A DNA stretch of 64,000 nt from Mycolicibacterium chubuense NBB4. Lineage in GTDB: Bacteria; Actinomycetota; Actinomycetes; Mycobacteriales; Mycobacteriaceae. Positions within the stretch are counted from its first letter, which is position 1; each line of letters starts with the position of its first letter. The notes below the pieces were generated by a model. The model saw nothing but the letters and a program-made list of their open reading frames with translations, made no database searches and had not been told where the DNA came from. Shown here one piece after another: positions 44,808-53,321 of this stretch. The translations under genes and the position numbers were made by a program. The DNA is taken from positions 2,728,001 to 2,792,000 of the forward strand of contig NC_018027.1 of assembly GCF_000266905.1 (NCBI RefSeq). The letters run 5' to 3'.

Positions 44808-45530
44808 TCACGTCAGGTGCCGGGCGAAGAATCGCGCCGCGTCGTCGCCCGCGAACTCCGGCACACCCATGTGCCCGCCCATGTTGGCGTGCAACGTCTT
44901 CTCCCGGGAGCCGAACGCGTCGAACAGATCCAGGGCCGATTGCCGGTCGTTCGCCTCGTCGTCCCACTGCAACAGGACATGCAGCGGGATCGTGATCCGA
45001 CGGGCCTCGTGAAACATGCAGCGGGGCACGAAACTCCCGGCGAAGAGACCGGCGGCAGCGATCCGCGGTTCGATGACGGCCAGCCGGATACCAAGGGCGA
45101 TCAGCCCGCCCGAGTACCCGACCGGGCCCCGCACGTCGGGCAGCGAAAGCAGTGCGTCGAGCGCCGACCGCCATTCCGGGACCGCCCTGTCGACCAGCGG
45201 GATGACCAGCCGGTCGACGATCTCGTCGACCGGCTCTCCGGCCGCCAGCGCCCGGCGCAGATCGGCGCGGGCCCGCTCTGCGCCGGCCGACCGCGGACGC
45301 TCACCCCTTCCCGGGAGTTCGATGGTGGCCGCGGCGATACCGTTCTGCGCGCAGCGCCGGGCTCGGCTCGCCAGCCGTGGATACATGGTGTTCATGCCGC
45401 CCGGGTGGCCGAGCAGGATCAGCGGCGATGGTGAGGAACTGGGCGTCCACAGGATGCCCGGGATGTCACCGAGGGTGAATTCGCGTTCGAGGCAGCCGTT
45501 GTCGAAGCGTTGTTCGGAAATGAAGCGCAT
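44808..45530 (-). CDS. Alpha/beta hydrolase (dienelactone-hydrolase-like)
   Basis: A 240-residue hydrolase. LILLGHPGGMNTMYPRLAS holds the oxyanion region, VGYSGGLIALGIRLAVIEPR the nucleophile Ser in GYSGG, HVLLQWDDEANDRQSAL the Asp, and MGGHMGVPEFAGDDAARFF the His. Substrate unknown. ATG 45530 (MRFISEQRFDNG) follows GAAAGGCAC; the frame extends upstream, but that part is Arg-rich and unlike a protein. It is divergent from the DGPF gene. Confidence 0.82.
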   Translation of the reverse strand: MRFISEQRFDNGCLEREFTLGDIPGILWTPSSSPSPLILLGHPGGMNTMYPRLASRARRCAQNGIAAATIELPGRGERPRSAGAERARADLRRALAAGEPVDEIVDRLVIPLVDRAVPEWRSALDALLSLPDVRGPVGYSGGLIALGIRLAVIEPRIAAAGLFAGSFVPRCMFHEARRITIPLHVLLQWDDEANDRQSALDLFDAFGSREKTLHANMGGHMGVPEFAGDDAARFFARHLT

Positions 45531-45745
45531 GTCGTGCCTTTCGGGGGAGTGCGCGGTGGACGGCGCTCCCCGGCGACCTATCGCCCGACCGTGACCCCGA
45601 GGGGAAGCACCCACGTCGATGTGTTCACGGGTACCACCTCCTCGTCCTCTCGCACGGTCTGGGCGAAACGTAGCAGCGCTCGCCGTCGCCCGCCAACCGG
45701 TTTTCCGGCACACCTGGCCAGTCCTGAAGGAAGTTCCGCGGTCGC

Positions 45746-45772
45746 TGTCCCCTCGGATGCTCCCCGTTCGTC
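45746..45772 (+). promoter_or_regulatory. Candidate ECF-type promoter before the DGPF-sigma pair
   Basis: TGTCCC at 45746-45751 and CGTC at 45769-45772, spaced 17 bases, resemble the TGTCGA/CGTC pattern described for ECF42 promoters. ECF42 factors often control their own DGPF partner. It is 37 bp before the DGPF ATG. A weak match that needs mapping. Confidence 0.3.
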
Positions 45773-45808
45773 TCCTAGGCAGGAGATGATCGACCGAAGG
45801 AGGAACCG

Positions 45809-46165
45809 ATGAAGTACGCATTGCTCATCTACCCGAAGCCGGGCAGCCACGAGGCGCTCAGTCCCGAGGAGTACGCCCCGGTGAACGCCGCTTACCTGGG
45901 TTTGCGGGACGACCCGAGATGCATTGGGGGAGCGCACCTACAGCCCGCCGAGACGGCGACGACGGTCCGTCAGGATCAGCGAGGGGCGCTGATCACCGAC
46001 GGCCCCTTCGCCGACACGCGAGAGGTCCTCGGCGGCTACTACGTACTCGAGGCGTCCGACCTCGACGATGCCCTGGAGTTCGCGCAAGGCATCCCCGCCA
46101 TCCGCCTCGGCGGCGCGGTTGAGATCCGGCCCCTCGTGGACGTTCCCACGGAGGATGCGTTCTGA
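45809..46165 (+). CDS. DGPF (YCII-related) domain protein, ECF42 partner
   Basis: A 118-residue YCII-like protein: [44 protein letters not shown] (the DGPF signature) and [23 protein letters not shown] proteins are encoded next to ECF42 sigma factors across Actinobacteria, and the pair is co-expressed. ATG 45809 follows AAGGAGG. Its 3' end carries the GGAGG ribosome site of the sigma gene, and the stops and starts overlap. Confidence 0.9.
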   Translation: MKYALLIYPKPGSHEALSPEEYAPVNAAYLGLRDDPRCIGGAHLQPAETATTVRQDQRGALITDGPFADTREVLGGYYVLEASDLDDALEFAQGIPAIRLGGAVEIRPLVDVPTEDAF

Positions 46166-47361
46166 TCGAGGAGGTTTTCCGCCACGAGTGGGGCCGCGTC
46201 CTGGCGTCCCTGGTCGGCTTCCTCGGCGACGTCGATCTCGCCGAGGAAGCCGCTCAGGAGGCGTTCGCTACCGCGGCGGAGCGGTGGCCCCGCGAGGGCG
46301 TGCCGCAGCACCCGGTGGCGTGGCTGGTGACCACGGGGCGAAACCGGGCCGTCGACCGTCTGCGGCGCGAGCGCACGCTGACCAGTAAGCACCGAATGCT
46401 CCTCGGCGATCAGGTGGCTTCGCGCATGGACGACATCGATTTCGACGACAGCACGATCAGCGACGAGCGGTTGGAGTTGATCTTCACCTGCTGTCATCCG
46501 GCTCTGGCGGTCGAGGCGCAGGTGGCCCTGACCCTGCGGGCACTGGGCGGGTTGTCCACGGGCGAGATCGCGCGTGCCTTCGTCGTGTCCGAAGAGACGA
46601 TGAAGCGCCGCCTCACCCGGGCGAAGGCCAAGATCAAGGCGACGGCCATCCCGTTCGCGGTACCCAGCGACCGGCTGCTGCCCGACCGCCTCGCGGCGGT
46701 GCTGGCGGTGATCTACCTGATTTTTACCGAGGGCTACACCGAGCGCGTGGACCTCGCGGCCGAGGCGATCCGGCTGGGTCGACTGCTGGTGGAGCTGATG
46801 CCCGACGAGCCGGAGGCCCACGGCCTGCTCGCCCTCATGCTGCTCCACGAGTCACGCCGCGACGCACGAGTCGTCGACGGCGAGCTGATCCCGCTCGCCG
46901 AGCAGGACCGTTCCCGTCACGACCGGGCGAAGATCGCCGACGGCCGCTCCGCGCTGGACCGAGCGCTGGCGATGCGCTCCACCGGCGGTCCGTTCGTCCT
47001 CCAGGCCGCGATCGCGTCGCTGCAAGTCGAGGACGACATCGACTGGCACGAGGTCGAGATGCTCTACGAGACGCTCGAACGTCTCACCGGCTCGCCCGTC
47101 GTCACGCTCAACCGGGCGGTCGCCATCGCAGAACGGGGCGCACCCGAGCACGCGCTCGATCTGGTCGACGCGCTCGATCTCGACGGCTACCGCTACCTCC
47201 ACTCCACCCGCGCCGAGTTGCTGCGCCGCCTCGGTCGCACCGACGAGGCCCGCGAGGCGTACGGGCGCGCCCGGCAGCTGGCGGCCACCGAACCCGAGCG
47301 CCGGTTTCTGGCCCGTCGGCTCTCGGAGCTCGACCAGCTAGGTCGAGGAAAAGTGCGGTGA
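46162..47361 (+). CDS. ECF42-family RNA polymerase sigma factor with C-terminal extension
   Basis: A 399-residue sigma factor. Sigma-2 region: [20 protein letters not shown] and [20 protein letters not shown]. Sigma-4: [36 protein letters not shown]. The C-terminal ~200 residues are TPR-like ([35 protein letters not shown]), typical of ECF42. The conserved N-terminus begins at CTG 46162: GGAGG (46150-46154) is 7 bases away, and no in-frame ATG, GTG or TTG lies between a stop at 46120 and GTG 46300 inside sigma-2. A CUG start is therefore likely, or the true start codon is lost. Confidence 0.85.
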   Translation: MIEEVFRHEWGRVLASLVGFLGDVDLAEEAAQEAFATAAERWPREGVPQHPVAWLVTTGRNRAVDRLRRERTLTSKHRMLLGDQVASRMDDIDFDDSTISDERLELIFTCCHPALAVEAQVALTLRALGGLSTGEIARAFVVSEETMKRRLTRAKAKIKATAIPFAVPSDRLLPDRLAAVLAVIYLIFTEGYTERVDLAAEAIRLGRLLVELMPDEPEAHGLLALMLLHESRRDARVVDGELIPLAEQDRSRHDRAKIADGRSALDRALAMRSTGGPFVLQAAIASLQVEDDIDWHEVEMLYETLERLTGSPVVTLNRAVAIAERGAPEHALDLVDALDLDGYRYLHSTRAELLRRLGRTDEAREAYGRARQLAATEPERRFLARRLSELDQLGRGKVR

Positions 47362-47392
47362 GGCAGGGTGTTTCGCGGCATACCGCCGACTG

Positions 47393-48235
47393 TCAGGCCG
47401 GCGTCACGGTGATGAGGTCACCGTTGGGCCGCTGGGGCCGCCCGGTGTGGCGGTTCAGCGGCACCGGCAACGGCTCTAGCGGATTTCGGTACGTATCGAG
47501 CGTCTGATAGCCCACCAGGACGACGAGCGCGGCGACGAGAACCGCGGAGGCACCGGCGTTTCCCCAGTCGAGTCCGCCGTGATCGCGGCTCTTGCTCAGA
47601 ATGTTGCCCACCACTGCGCCCCAGGGGCGGGTGAGGATGAACGCGATCCAGAACAGCACCGTGCTGTTGATGCCGGTGAAGTAGTGCGCGCCCAACAGAA
47701 CGAGCATCGCGGCGGTCAGCAGCAACGCGGCGGGCCGCAGCCCCATCCCCAGCCCGCCGGCCAGGTAATCGCCGGTGGACGTGCCCAGGCTGTTGGAGAA
47801 CACCACCGCCGTCCAGAACAGCACCTCTCCGGTGAGGGTGGCGACGTTCTCGACGTCGAGGGTCTGGCCGCTGCGCCACCAGATCACCAGGACGACGGCC
47901 AGGCCAGTGCCGAGGATCAGCGCTCCGGTCGCCTGCCCCAAGTGGGACGTGTAGTTGATGAAGTCGGAGATCGTGGTGCCCGCGGTGCTGGTGAGGACCA
48001 CCACCGTCCAGAACAGTGCCGGGTGGAACCGGCTGGCGCGCAACTGGATTGTCACGGCGACGAGGAAGACGGCGAGCAGCAGGATCGCGGAGAGCAAGGT
48101 GCCCAGTCCCAGCGTCTGGGCGAAGTAGTCGCCGGCCGTCTCGCCCAGTGTGGTGGCCAGGATCTTGATCGCCCAGAACAGCGCGGTGATGTGAGGCAGC
48201 TTGCGCATCACATACTGGCCAGGCGGCATGGACAT
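47393..48235 (-). CDS. COG4705-type membrane protein with fourfold repeat
   Basis: A 280-residue protein with about eight membrane segments and four internal repeats: ALFWAIKILATTLGETAGDY, ALFWTVVVLTSTAGTTISDF, VLFWTAVVFSNSLGTSTGDY and VLFWIAFILTRPWGAVVGNI. Each has FW in the first helix and a polar Thr/Gly/Asp turn. The family is uncharacterised membrane-anchored COG4705. ATG 48235. It is convergent with the sigma factor gene. Confidence 0.8.
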   Translation of the reverse strand: MSMPPGQYVMRKLPHITALFWAIKILATTLGETAGDYFAQTLGLGTLLSAILLLAVFLVAVTIQLRASRFHPALFWTVVVLTSTAGTTISDFINYTSHLGQATGALILGTGLAVVLVIWWRSGQTLDVENVATLTGEVLFWTAVVFSNSLGTSTGDYLAGGLGMGLRPAALLLTAAMLVLLGAHYFTGINSTVLFWIAFILTRPWGAVVGNILSKSRDHGGLDWGNAGASAVLVAALVVLVGYQTLDTYRNPLEPLPVPLNRHTGRPQRPNGDLITVTPA

Positions 48236-48373
48236 GGCCGAACTTTCGCACAGGGCACCACGACGGGCACACCACTACACCGAGATCCCAGCCAACGCAC
48301 AGCGAACCTCATCCGGTAGGCATCCACAGCGGATCCTCAGCCCGGGCGGCCGTCGACCAGTGGCATTCGGATC

Positions 48374-48379
48374 TACAGT
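48374..48379 (+). promoter_or_regulatory. Candidate -10 (TACAGT) for leaderless transcript
   Basis: TACAGT (TANNNT) ends 7 bases before ATG 48387, a distance that predicts a transcript starting at or within 1-3 bases of that codon. No ribosome site precedes the ATG. No -35 is visible. Confidence 0.45.
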
Positions 48380-48386
48380 GCGTGTG

Positions 48387-48896
48387 ATGCCCGAGGAGCC
48401 TGTGATGCCCGAGGAGAAGGCCGGTGTGCCGAAGACCCGCTGGACGCGATTGAAAGATGAATGGGGCCGACGGTTGGAGCCCGGTGAACAGGCGGTCGTC
48501 ATCGCCTGGTCCTCGTTCACCGCGACCTTCGCCGGCGTCCGCGCGCTGACGCACTGGATCCGCGACGGGCATGGCCCCTCTGGTGGCGGAATCTCGTTGA
48601 ACGGCAAACATTTTCACCACTACAACATCGGAATCGGGCTGCTCGCCGCGATCGGTGCGGTGGCGGTGCGGGGCGAAGAGCGGCATCGGCGCCACCCGGT
48701 AACGGCCATCGCCTACGGATCGGCTCTGGCGCTGATCGTCGACGAACTGGCGCTGCTGATGGATCTCAAAGATGTCTACTGGGCACGGGAGGGGAGAACC
48801 AGCGTCGACGCGGCCGTCATCGTCGTTGCTTCCGGTGGCACCTTCGTCGCCGGTCTGCCGTTCTGGCCTCACGCTCGGCGCGTCTTGCGGAGCTGA
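48387..48896 (+). CDS. Small membrane protein of unknown function
   Basis: A 169-residue protein with three to four hydrophobic segments (AVVIAWSSFTATFAGVRAL; IGIGLLAAIGAVAV; VTAIAYGSALALIVDELALL; AVIVVASGGTFVAGLPFW). The pattern GKHFHHYNIGIG is conserved in actinobacterial proteins of this size, but I know no function. ATG 48387 fits a leaderless start; an in-frame ATG at 48402 follows a repeated MPEE codon block. Confidence 0.7.
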   Translation: MPEEPVMPEEKAGVPKTRWTRLKDEWGRRLEPGEQAVVIAWSSFTATFAGVRALTHWIRDGHGPSGGGISLNGKHFHHYNIGIGLLAAIGAVAVRGEERHRRHPVTAIAYGSALALIVDELALLMDLKDVYWAREGRTSVDAAVIVVASGGTFVAGLPFWPHARRVLRS

Positions 48897-48937
48897 CGAA
48901 TCCGCGCAGCCCGCCGAGGGTCGGCGCGCACCCGGCC

Positions 48938-49708
48938 ATGGACACTCGACGGGTGAACACTGCTCAACCGCTGCTGAGTCCCACACTGGTCATCGTCTGC
49001 GTGGTCATGGCCCTTGCGGCTGCCGCCGTCAACCGCTTCGCGCTGGGCGGATCGCCGTTCGCCGCACCGGGAGCCGCGCTCCGCGCGTCTGTTCAACTGG
49101 CCGCGGTGGCGACCGTTCTGGCGGTCGCCCTGCAACGGCTGTGGTCGTCGGTCCTCGTGCTCGCGGTGATGTTCACGGTGGCGTCGATCACCGCCGCGCG
49201 ACGCAGTGAGGCGCGGCGGGGTGCGATGTGGTTGGCCGTCGCGCTGGCCGCGGGGATGATCGCTGTGATTCCTCTGCTGCTGCTGACCGGTGTCGTGCCC
49301 CTGAAAGGCGTCGCGCTGGTTCCGGTGTTCGGCATCGTGCTGGGCGGCACGATGACCGCTGCCGCGGTGGCTGCCCGCCGCGCGCTCGATGCACTGACCT
49401 CACGCAGGGGTGAGGTCGAGGCGGCGCTCAGTCTCGGTCTCTCCGAACGTTTTTCGACGATGATGGTGATCGAGCGGCCTCTCTCGGATGCCTTGCTGCC
49501 CAACCTCGATCAGGCGCGCACCGCGGGGTTGGTCACGCTTCCGGGCGCATTCGTCGGCGTGCTCCTGGCGACGGGGTCGGCCGCACAGGCCGGCGCGGTG
49601 CAGGTTCTGGTGCTCGTCTCGCTTCTGCTGGCGCAGGTGTGCGGCGTGGCGGTGGTGGGGGAGCTCGTGGCCCGCGGCTTGCTCGCCCGCCCTCAGGAGA
49701 GAGGGTGA
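48938..49708 (+). CDS. FetB/UPF0014-family ABC permease
   Basis: A 256-residue membrane protein of the FetB (YbbM) family with seven or so membrane segments (LVIVCVVMALAAAAVNRFAL; ALRASVQLAAVATVLAVALQRL; FGIVLGGTMTAAAVAARRAL; EAALSLGLSERFSTMMVIERPLSDALLPNLDQARTAGLVTLPGAFVGVLLATGS). E. coli FetAB is linked to iron export and oxidative-stress resistance. No FetA-type ATPase lies beside it, so an ATPase must be elsewhere, or the gene is orphaned. ATG 48938; GTG 48953 is possible. Confidence 0.85.
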   Translation: MDTRRVNTAQPLLSPTLVIVCVVMALAAAAVNRFALGGSPFAAPGAALRASVQLAAVATVLAVALQRLWSSVLVLAVMFTVASITAARRSEARRGAMWLAVALAAGMIAVIPLLLLTGVVPLKGVALVPVFGIVLGGTMTAAAVAARRALDALTSRRGEVEAALSLGLSERFSTMMVIERPLSDALLPNLDQARTAGLVTLPGAFVGVLLATGSAAQAGAVQVLVLVSLLLAQVCGVAVVGELVARGLLARPQERG

Positions 49709-49714
49709 CGGATT

Positions 49715-50398
49715 TCAGGTGCTGTCGCCGACGGCCACCGGCCGCTCGGCGAGGCGCCACTCGAGCATCCCGTCGCTCAGGCGGATCGCGCGGCGGCCGT
49801 GGCTGGCGAGCAGTCGCACGGCGTCGTAGGCGAATACGCAGTATTCGCCTCGGCAGTACACGACGATCTCGGTGTCCTCGGGCAGCTCGCTGATCCGCCC
49901 GGCGAGCTCGCCCACGGGGATCGAGACCGCGCCGGGAATGTGGCCGGCGGCGTACTCCGGCCGGGGACGGACGTCGAGCACCAGGGTCGTGTCGTGGCCG
50001 AGCCGGGCGGCCAGTTCGTCGGCGGGCATCTCGGCAGGTGCCGGTCCGCCCGCCAGGAGGTACCCGTCCCGCGCGGCGGGCACTTCGGCCTGGTGAGCTT
50101 CGGTCACCTTGCGCAGCAGAGCGAACACCCGGGCCACATCGTCGCCGGCGAGGCGGTAGTAGATCCGTACTCCGTCACGACGAGTGGCCACGAACCCGGC
50201 CAGCTTCAATGTCTGCAGATGGGCGGAGGCGGTGGTCAGGTTCAGGCCCGCGGCCTTGGCCAGCGCGTGCACCGTCCGCTCACCCTGGGCCAGCAGATCC
50301 AGGAGCTCGAGTCGGCTGGCGTGGGCCAGCGCTTTGCCGCCGGTGGCGAATGTCTCGTACAGCCGGGCTTTGGCAGCCGACCTCTCCGCGATCTCCAT
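49715..50398 (-). CDS. ArsR-family regulator with C-terminal rhodanese domain
   Basis: A 227-residue fusion. Residues ~10-90 are a winged HTH (LAHASRLELLDLLAQGERTVHALAKAAGLNLTTASAHLQTLKLAGFV) and residues ~125-215 a rhodanese domain (LVLDVRPRPEYAAGHIPGAVSIPVGEL; VVYCRGEYCVFAYDAVRLLA), with catalytic Cys in CRGEYC. Such proteins sense sulfur-based or metal stress. ATG 50398 has AAAGGTGG just upstream; an ATG at 50413 (MERWNMEIAE) would be leaderless. It is divergent from the MFS gene. Confidence 0.88.
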   Translation of the reverse strand: MEIAERSAAKARLYETFATGGKALAHASRLELLDLLAQGERTVHALAKAAGLNLTTASAHLQTLKLAGFVATRRDGVRIYYRLAGDDVARVFALLRKVTEAHQAEVPAARDGYLLAGGPAPAEMPADELAARLGHDTTLVLDVRPRPEYAAGHIPGAVSIPVGELAGRISELPEDTEIVVYCRGEYCVFAYDAVRLLASHGRRAIRLSDGMLEWRLAERPVAVGDST

Positions 50399-50414
50399 AT
50401 TCCACCTTTCCATG

Positions 50415-50427
50415 GATTACTGTAGTC
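50415..50427. promoter_or_regulatory. Overlapping divergent promoters with operator-like palindrome
   Basis: GATTACTGTAGTC is a near-palindrome. It carries TACTGT (plus, 50418-50423), 6 bases before the MFS ATG, and TACAGT (minus, 50424-50419), 5 bases before the ArsR ATG at 50413. One polymerase at a time could occupy it, and ArsR binding would block both. Flanking CCATG/CATGG forms extend the symmetry. Confidence 0.5.
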
Positions 50428-50429
50428 AC

Positions 50430-51782
50430 ATGGACGCCAAGCCGCCGCGACTGCATCGACAGCGTCGTGCGCGACGACTGCCCGACCGCACCGCGGCGAT
50501 GCCCGCAGTGCGGTTGGGCCTACGCGAAAACTGGCTGCAGTTCTCACTTCTCGTCGTCGTCAATGTCTGCGTCGGCGCCCTGGTCGGGTTGGAACGCACC
50601 ACCGTGCCGCTGATCGGCACCCAGGTGTTCGGCCTCACCAGCGACCTGGCCGTGTTCGCGTTCATCATCGCGTTCGGGGTCACCAAAGCGCTGACCAACC
50701 TCGCCGCCGGCGCATTGACCGCACGCTTCACCCGCAGACAACTGCTCCTGACCGGCTGGGTACTCGGGGTGCCGGTGCCGTTCGTCCTGGCCTGGGCACC
50801 GTCCTGGTGGTGGATCATCGCCGCCAACGTCCTGCTCGGCCTCAACCAGGGCCTCACCTGGTCGATGACGGTCAACATGAAGATCGACCTGGTGGGCCCC
50901 CAGCGGCGCGGCCTGGCCACCGGCCTCAACGAGGCCGCCGGATACGTCGCGGTCGGCGCGACGGCGCTGCTCACCGGCTACCTGGCCACCGCGTACGGAC
51001 TGCGGCCGGTTCCGGAGGCGATCGGGATCGTCTTCGTCGTCGCCGGCCTGGGCCTGTCGCTGGTGGTGCGCGACACGGCTGCGCACCTCGCGCTGGAACT
51101 GTCGCAACACCCGGCCCCTCAGTCGCGGGAGGAGTCCGGGTTCGCGGCGACGTTCACCCGCACATCGTGGCGCAACCGCAGCCTGCGGGGGGCCAGCCAG
51201 GCCGGGTTGGTGAACAACCTGAACGACGGCCTGACCTGGGGAGTGTTCCCGCTGCTGTTCACCCAGCACGGTCTCGGTCTGGTCGCCGTCGGTCTGATCA
51301 AAGGCCTCTACCCCCTGTTGTGGGGGCTCGGGCAGATCTCCACCGGGCACCTTGCCGACCGGATCGGCCGCAAACCCCTGATCGTCGGCGGCATGTTGGT
51401 GCAGGCGTTCGGATTCGTCCTCGCGCTGGTTCTCCTGCGCTGGCCCCTGCTCGCCGGCATCTCCTCGGCGATAGCGCTGGGTATCGGCACGGCCATGGTG
51501 TATCCCGCGCTGATCGCGTCCATCTCCGACCACGCCCACCCGTCCTGGCGGGCCAACGCCCTCGGCACGTACCGGTTCTGGCGCGACATGGGTTACGCGG
51601 CCGGGGCCCTGATCGCCGGTGTCATCGCCGACGCGCTGAACCTCAACGCCACCGTCGTCGCCGCGGCAGTCCTCACCGCACTCTCGGGCCTGCTGGCCGC
51701 CCGCTGGATCACCGAATACGACGTCCGCGCCGTGACACCCGCGCCCACGGGAGGCGCAGTCACCGGCGAGGGTCGGCACTGA
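50430..51782 (+). CDS. MFS transporter, divergent from ArsR-rhodanese
   Basis: A 450-residue MFS protein with 12 hydrophobic segments. A basic N-terminus (HRQRRARRLPDRTA) is followed by a first helix around residue 25-50. Motif A-like sequences AGALTARFTRRQLLL and TGHLADRIGRKPLIV appear in both halves. The gene looks like the target of the adjacent ArsR-rhodanese protein, so a metal or sulfur-linked substrate is probable. ATG 50430 follows the TACTGT -10 at leaderless distance; ATG 50412 is also in frame. Confidence 0.87.
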   Translation: MDAKPPRLHRQRRARRLPDRTAAMPAVRLGLRENWLQFSLLVVVNVCVGALVGLERTTVPLIGTQVFGLTSDLAVFAFIIAFGVTKALTNLAAGALTARFTRRQLLLTGWVLGVPVPFVLAWAPSWWWIIAANVLLGLNQGLTWSMTVNMKIDLVGPQRRGLATGLNEAAGYVAVGATALLTGYLATAYGLRPVPEAIGIVFVVAGLGLSLVVRDTAAHLALELSQHPAPQSREESGFAATFTRTSWRNRSLRGASQAGLVNNLNDGLTWGVFPLLFTQHGLGLVAVGLIKGLYPLLWGLGQISTGHLADRIGRKPLIVGGMLVQAFGFVLALVLLRWPLLAGISSAIALGIGTAMVYPALIASISDHAHPSWRANALGTYRFWRDMGYAAGALIAGVIADALNLNATVVAAAVLTALSGLLAARWITEYDVRAVTPAPTGGAVTGEGRH

Positions 51783-51886
51783 CCGCGCGAACCGTCACAC
51801 GAGCCGGATTTGTGCAGGCCACCGGCCTACCATCGACTGGTACGGGTTCGCGACATGGTGTCGGCGACCGTATGTAGGAGGCCGAG

Positions 51887-52168
51887 ATGCGGCTTGCATA
51901 CTTGGTTGTCGTCCCGGTGGCGATCGCTGCGCAATTCACCGTCGCTCCACCGGCTTTCGCCGACTGCACCAGTTCGGCCGGGACGACCGTGTGTTCCCAG
52001 GGGGACGTGCGCGGCGCGAACACCGGTCACGGCCCGGGCGGAGCCACGCCCAACAACCCGTATTGGTGCTGGTGGTGCGACAACGGCGGCTGGGGTCTGA
52101 CCTTCGTGATCGAAAGACCCGTCAGACCAAGGGACGGCGGAGGCAGGCCCGGCCGCGGCGGAGGCTGA
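51887..52168 (+). CDS. Small secreted Gly/Trp-rich protein
   Basis: A 93-residue protein with a signal peptide (RLAYLVVVPVAIAAQFTVAPPAFA) and a mature part with four Cys (DCTSSAGTTVCS, WCWWCD) in two pairs, probably disulfide-bonded. The tail is Gly/Arg-rich. ATG 51887 follows TAGGAGG. No family name; similar small exported proteins are common in mycobacteria. Confidence 0.72.
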   Translation: MRLAYLVVVPVAIAAQFTVAPPAFADCTSSAGTTVCSQGDVRGANTGHGPGGATPNNPYWCWWCDNGGWGLTFVIERPVRPRDGGGRPGRGGG

Positions 52169-52764
52169 GGGCCGGCGCCGGTCCGGGGGATCGCCGCCCC
52201 TGCAGGTCCGTCCGTCGCTGTCGGGAGGCCCACCAACGACAGCACGTGGTGTGCGGTGCCTCCCGGCGGTGCGATCAACGCGCAGGTGCTGTTCTGCCGC
52301 TCGGCCAGTCGGCAGGCATCGGCCAGCACGCTCAGTGCGGCCGACCCGAGATGGGTGACCGCGCTCAGATCGACTCGGATGGGCCGGGTTCCGGCCCGGC
52401 TCTGTCGGGTCAGGAAGCCGGCGAGGACGGGGGCGGCGCGCGTGTCGACATCACCGGTCACCCCAGCGCAACCGTCGAACACGCCCAGGTCGAACGGTCT
52501 CGCCAGCAGGGCGGCGGTGCGGGGGGCGGTCTTCGGGTCGGCGATGACGTGGGCGAGGCGGGAGAGCTTGTGGGTGGCGTCGACGGTGGTGCCGTTCTGC
52601 TCGCGGCGGATTCGGAGGTCGGGCAGGAGCATCTGGGCGATGGGCAGTCCGCGACCCCGCCTCTCGTCGGCGGCAGCGGTTTTCCGGTGGCCGCTGTCGG
52701 CGACGCTCACGTCGACGCGACCGTTGCGGCACAACTGCGCATCGACGGTGACGCTGCCCGTGTG
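52027..52764 (-). pseudogene. 5'-truncated RsbW (HATPase)-STAS fusion remnant
   Basis: Codons from ~52764 encode the end of an HATPase (VTVDAQLCRNGRVDVSVADSG; RRGRGLPIAQMLLPDLRI; GTTVDATHKLS), then a STAS domain (RPFDLGVFDGCAGVTGDVD; PIRVDLSAVTHLGSAALSVLADACRLAE). Larger Rv1364c-type proteins place RsbU phosphatase before these, and this is missing. The frame upstream of 52764 is antisense to the ArsI remnant, and the 3' end overlaps the secreted gene by 142 bp. Most likely a broken stress-signalling gene. Confidence 0.65.
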
Positions 52765-52775
52765 GTGGGGCGGGT

Positions 52776-52975
52776 ATGCCGGCGAAGGTGAAACCCGGGT
52801 ACGCCCAACTTCGCGGTGGCCGACCCGCCGCTGAAGCCAGTCCTCATGGAGAACCCCGGCAAGGGCGGCTCGATCAACCACCTCGGTGTGGAGGTGGGTT
52901 CCAGCGAGGCCGTTCACGCCGAGATCGGCCGGCTCTCGGCCGAGGGAGTCTTCACCGAGGAGGAGATGCACACGA
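52776..52975 (+). pseudogene. ArsI/CadI glyoxalase-fold fragment with frameshift
   Basis: AKVKPGYA at 52782-52805, then after one extra C the frame continues NFAVADPPLKPVLMENPGKG and SINHLGVEVGSSEAVHAEI, ending near MHTT. This matches the middle of ArsI/CadI (C-As lyase-like) proteins. The first ~30 and the last ~50 residues are missing, so it is a non-functional relic that abuts both the RsbW-STAS remnant and the Acr3 remnant. Confidence 0.65.
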
Positions 52976-53321
52976 CACCATCGTGGTGCTGTTCGCGCTC
53001 CAGGGCGCCGAGATCACCTCCCGCCCATGGGATGTCGCACGAATCGCGGTACCGCTTCTGGCGTACTTCGCGATCATGTGGCTCGGCGGGTACGGTGTCG
53101 GCGCCGCGCTCGGGCTGGGCTACCAGCGCACCGCCACCCTCGCCTTCACCGCGGCGGGAAACAACTTCGAGCTCGCCATCGCGGTGACAATCGCCACCTT
53201 CGGAGCCACCTCCGGGCAGGCTCTCGCCGGAGTCATCGGCCCGCTGATCGAAGTCCCGGTGCTCGTCGCGCTCGTCTACGTGTCGCTGGCGCTGCGCGGA
53301 AGGTTCCGCACCCGTGGATGA
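52976..53321 (+). pseudogene. 3' fragment of Acr3 arsenite efflux gene
   Basis: About 115 codons match the last third of Acr3: TIVVLFALQGAEITSRPWD, VPLLAYFAIMWLGGYGVGAA, AFTAAGNNFELAIAVTIATFG and GPLIEVPVLVALVYVSLALR. The first ~250 residues, including the Cys that binds arsenite, are absent. The natural stop is kept, and it overlaps the arsC start by 8 bp as in an intact operon. No longer a transporter. Confidence 0.75.

Noticed and set aside
52765..52971. Extension of the RsbW-STAS reading frame to a 314-residue protein
   Set aside because: This part is antisense to the ArsI/CadI fragment and has no HATPase character; homology begins only near 52764.
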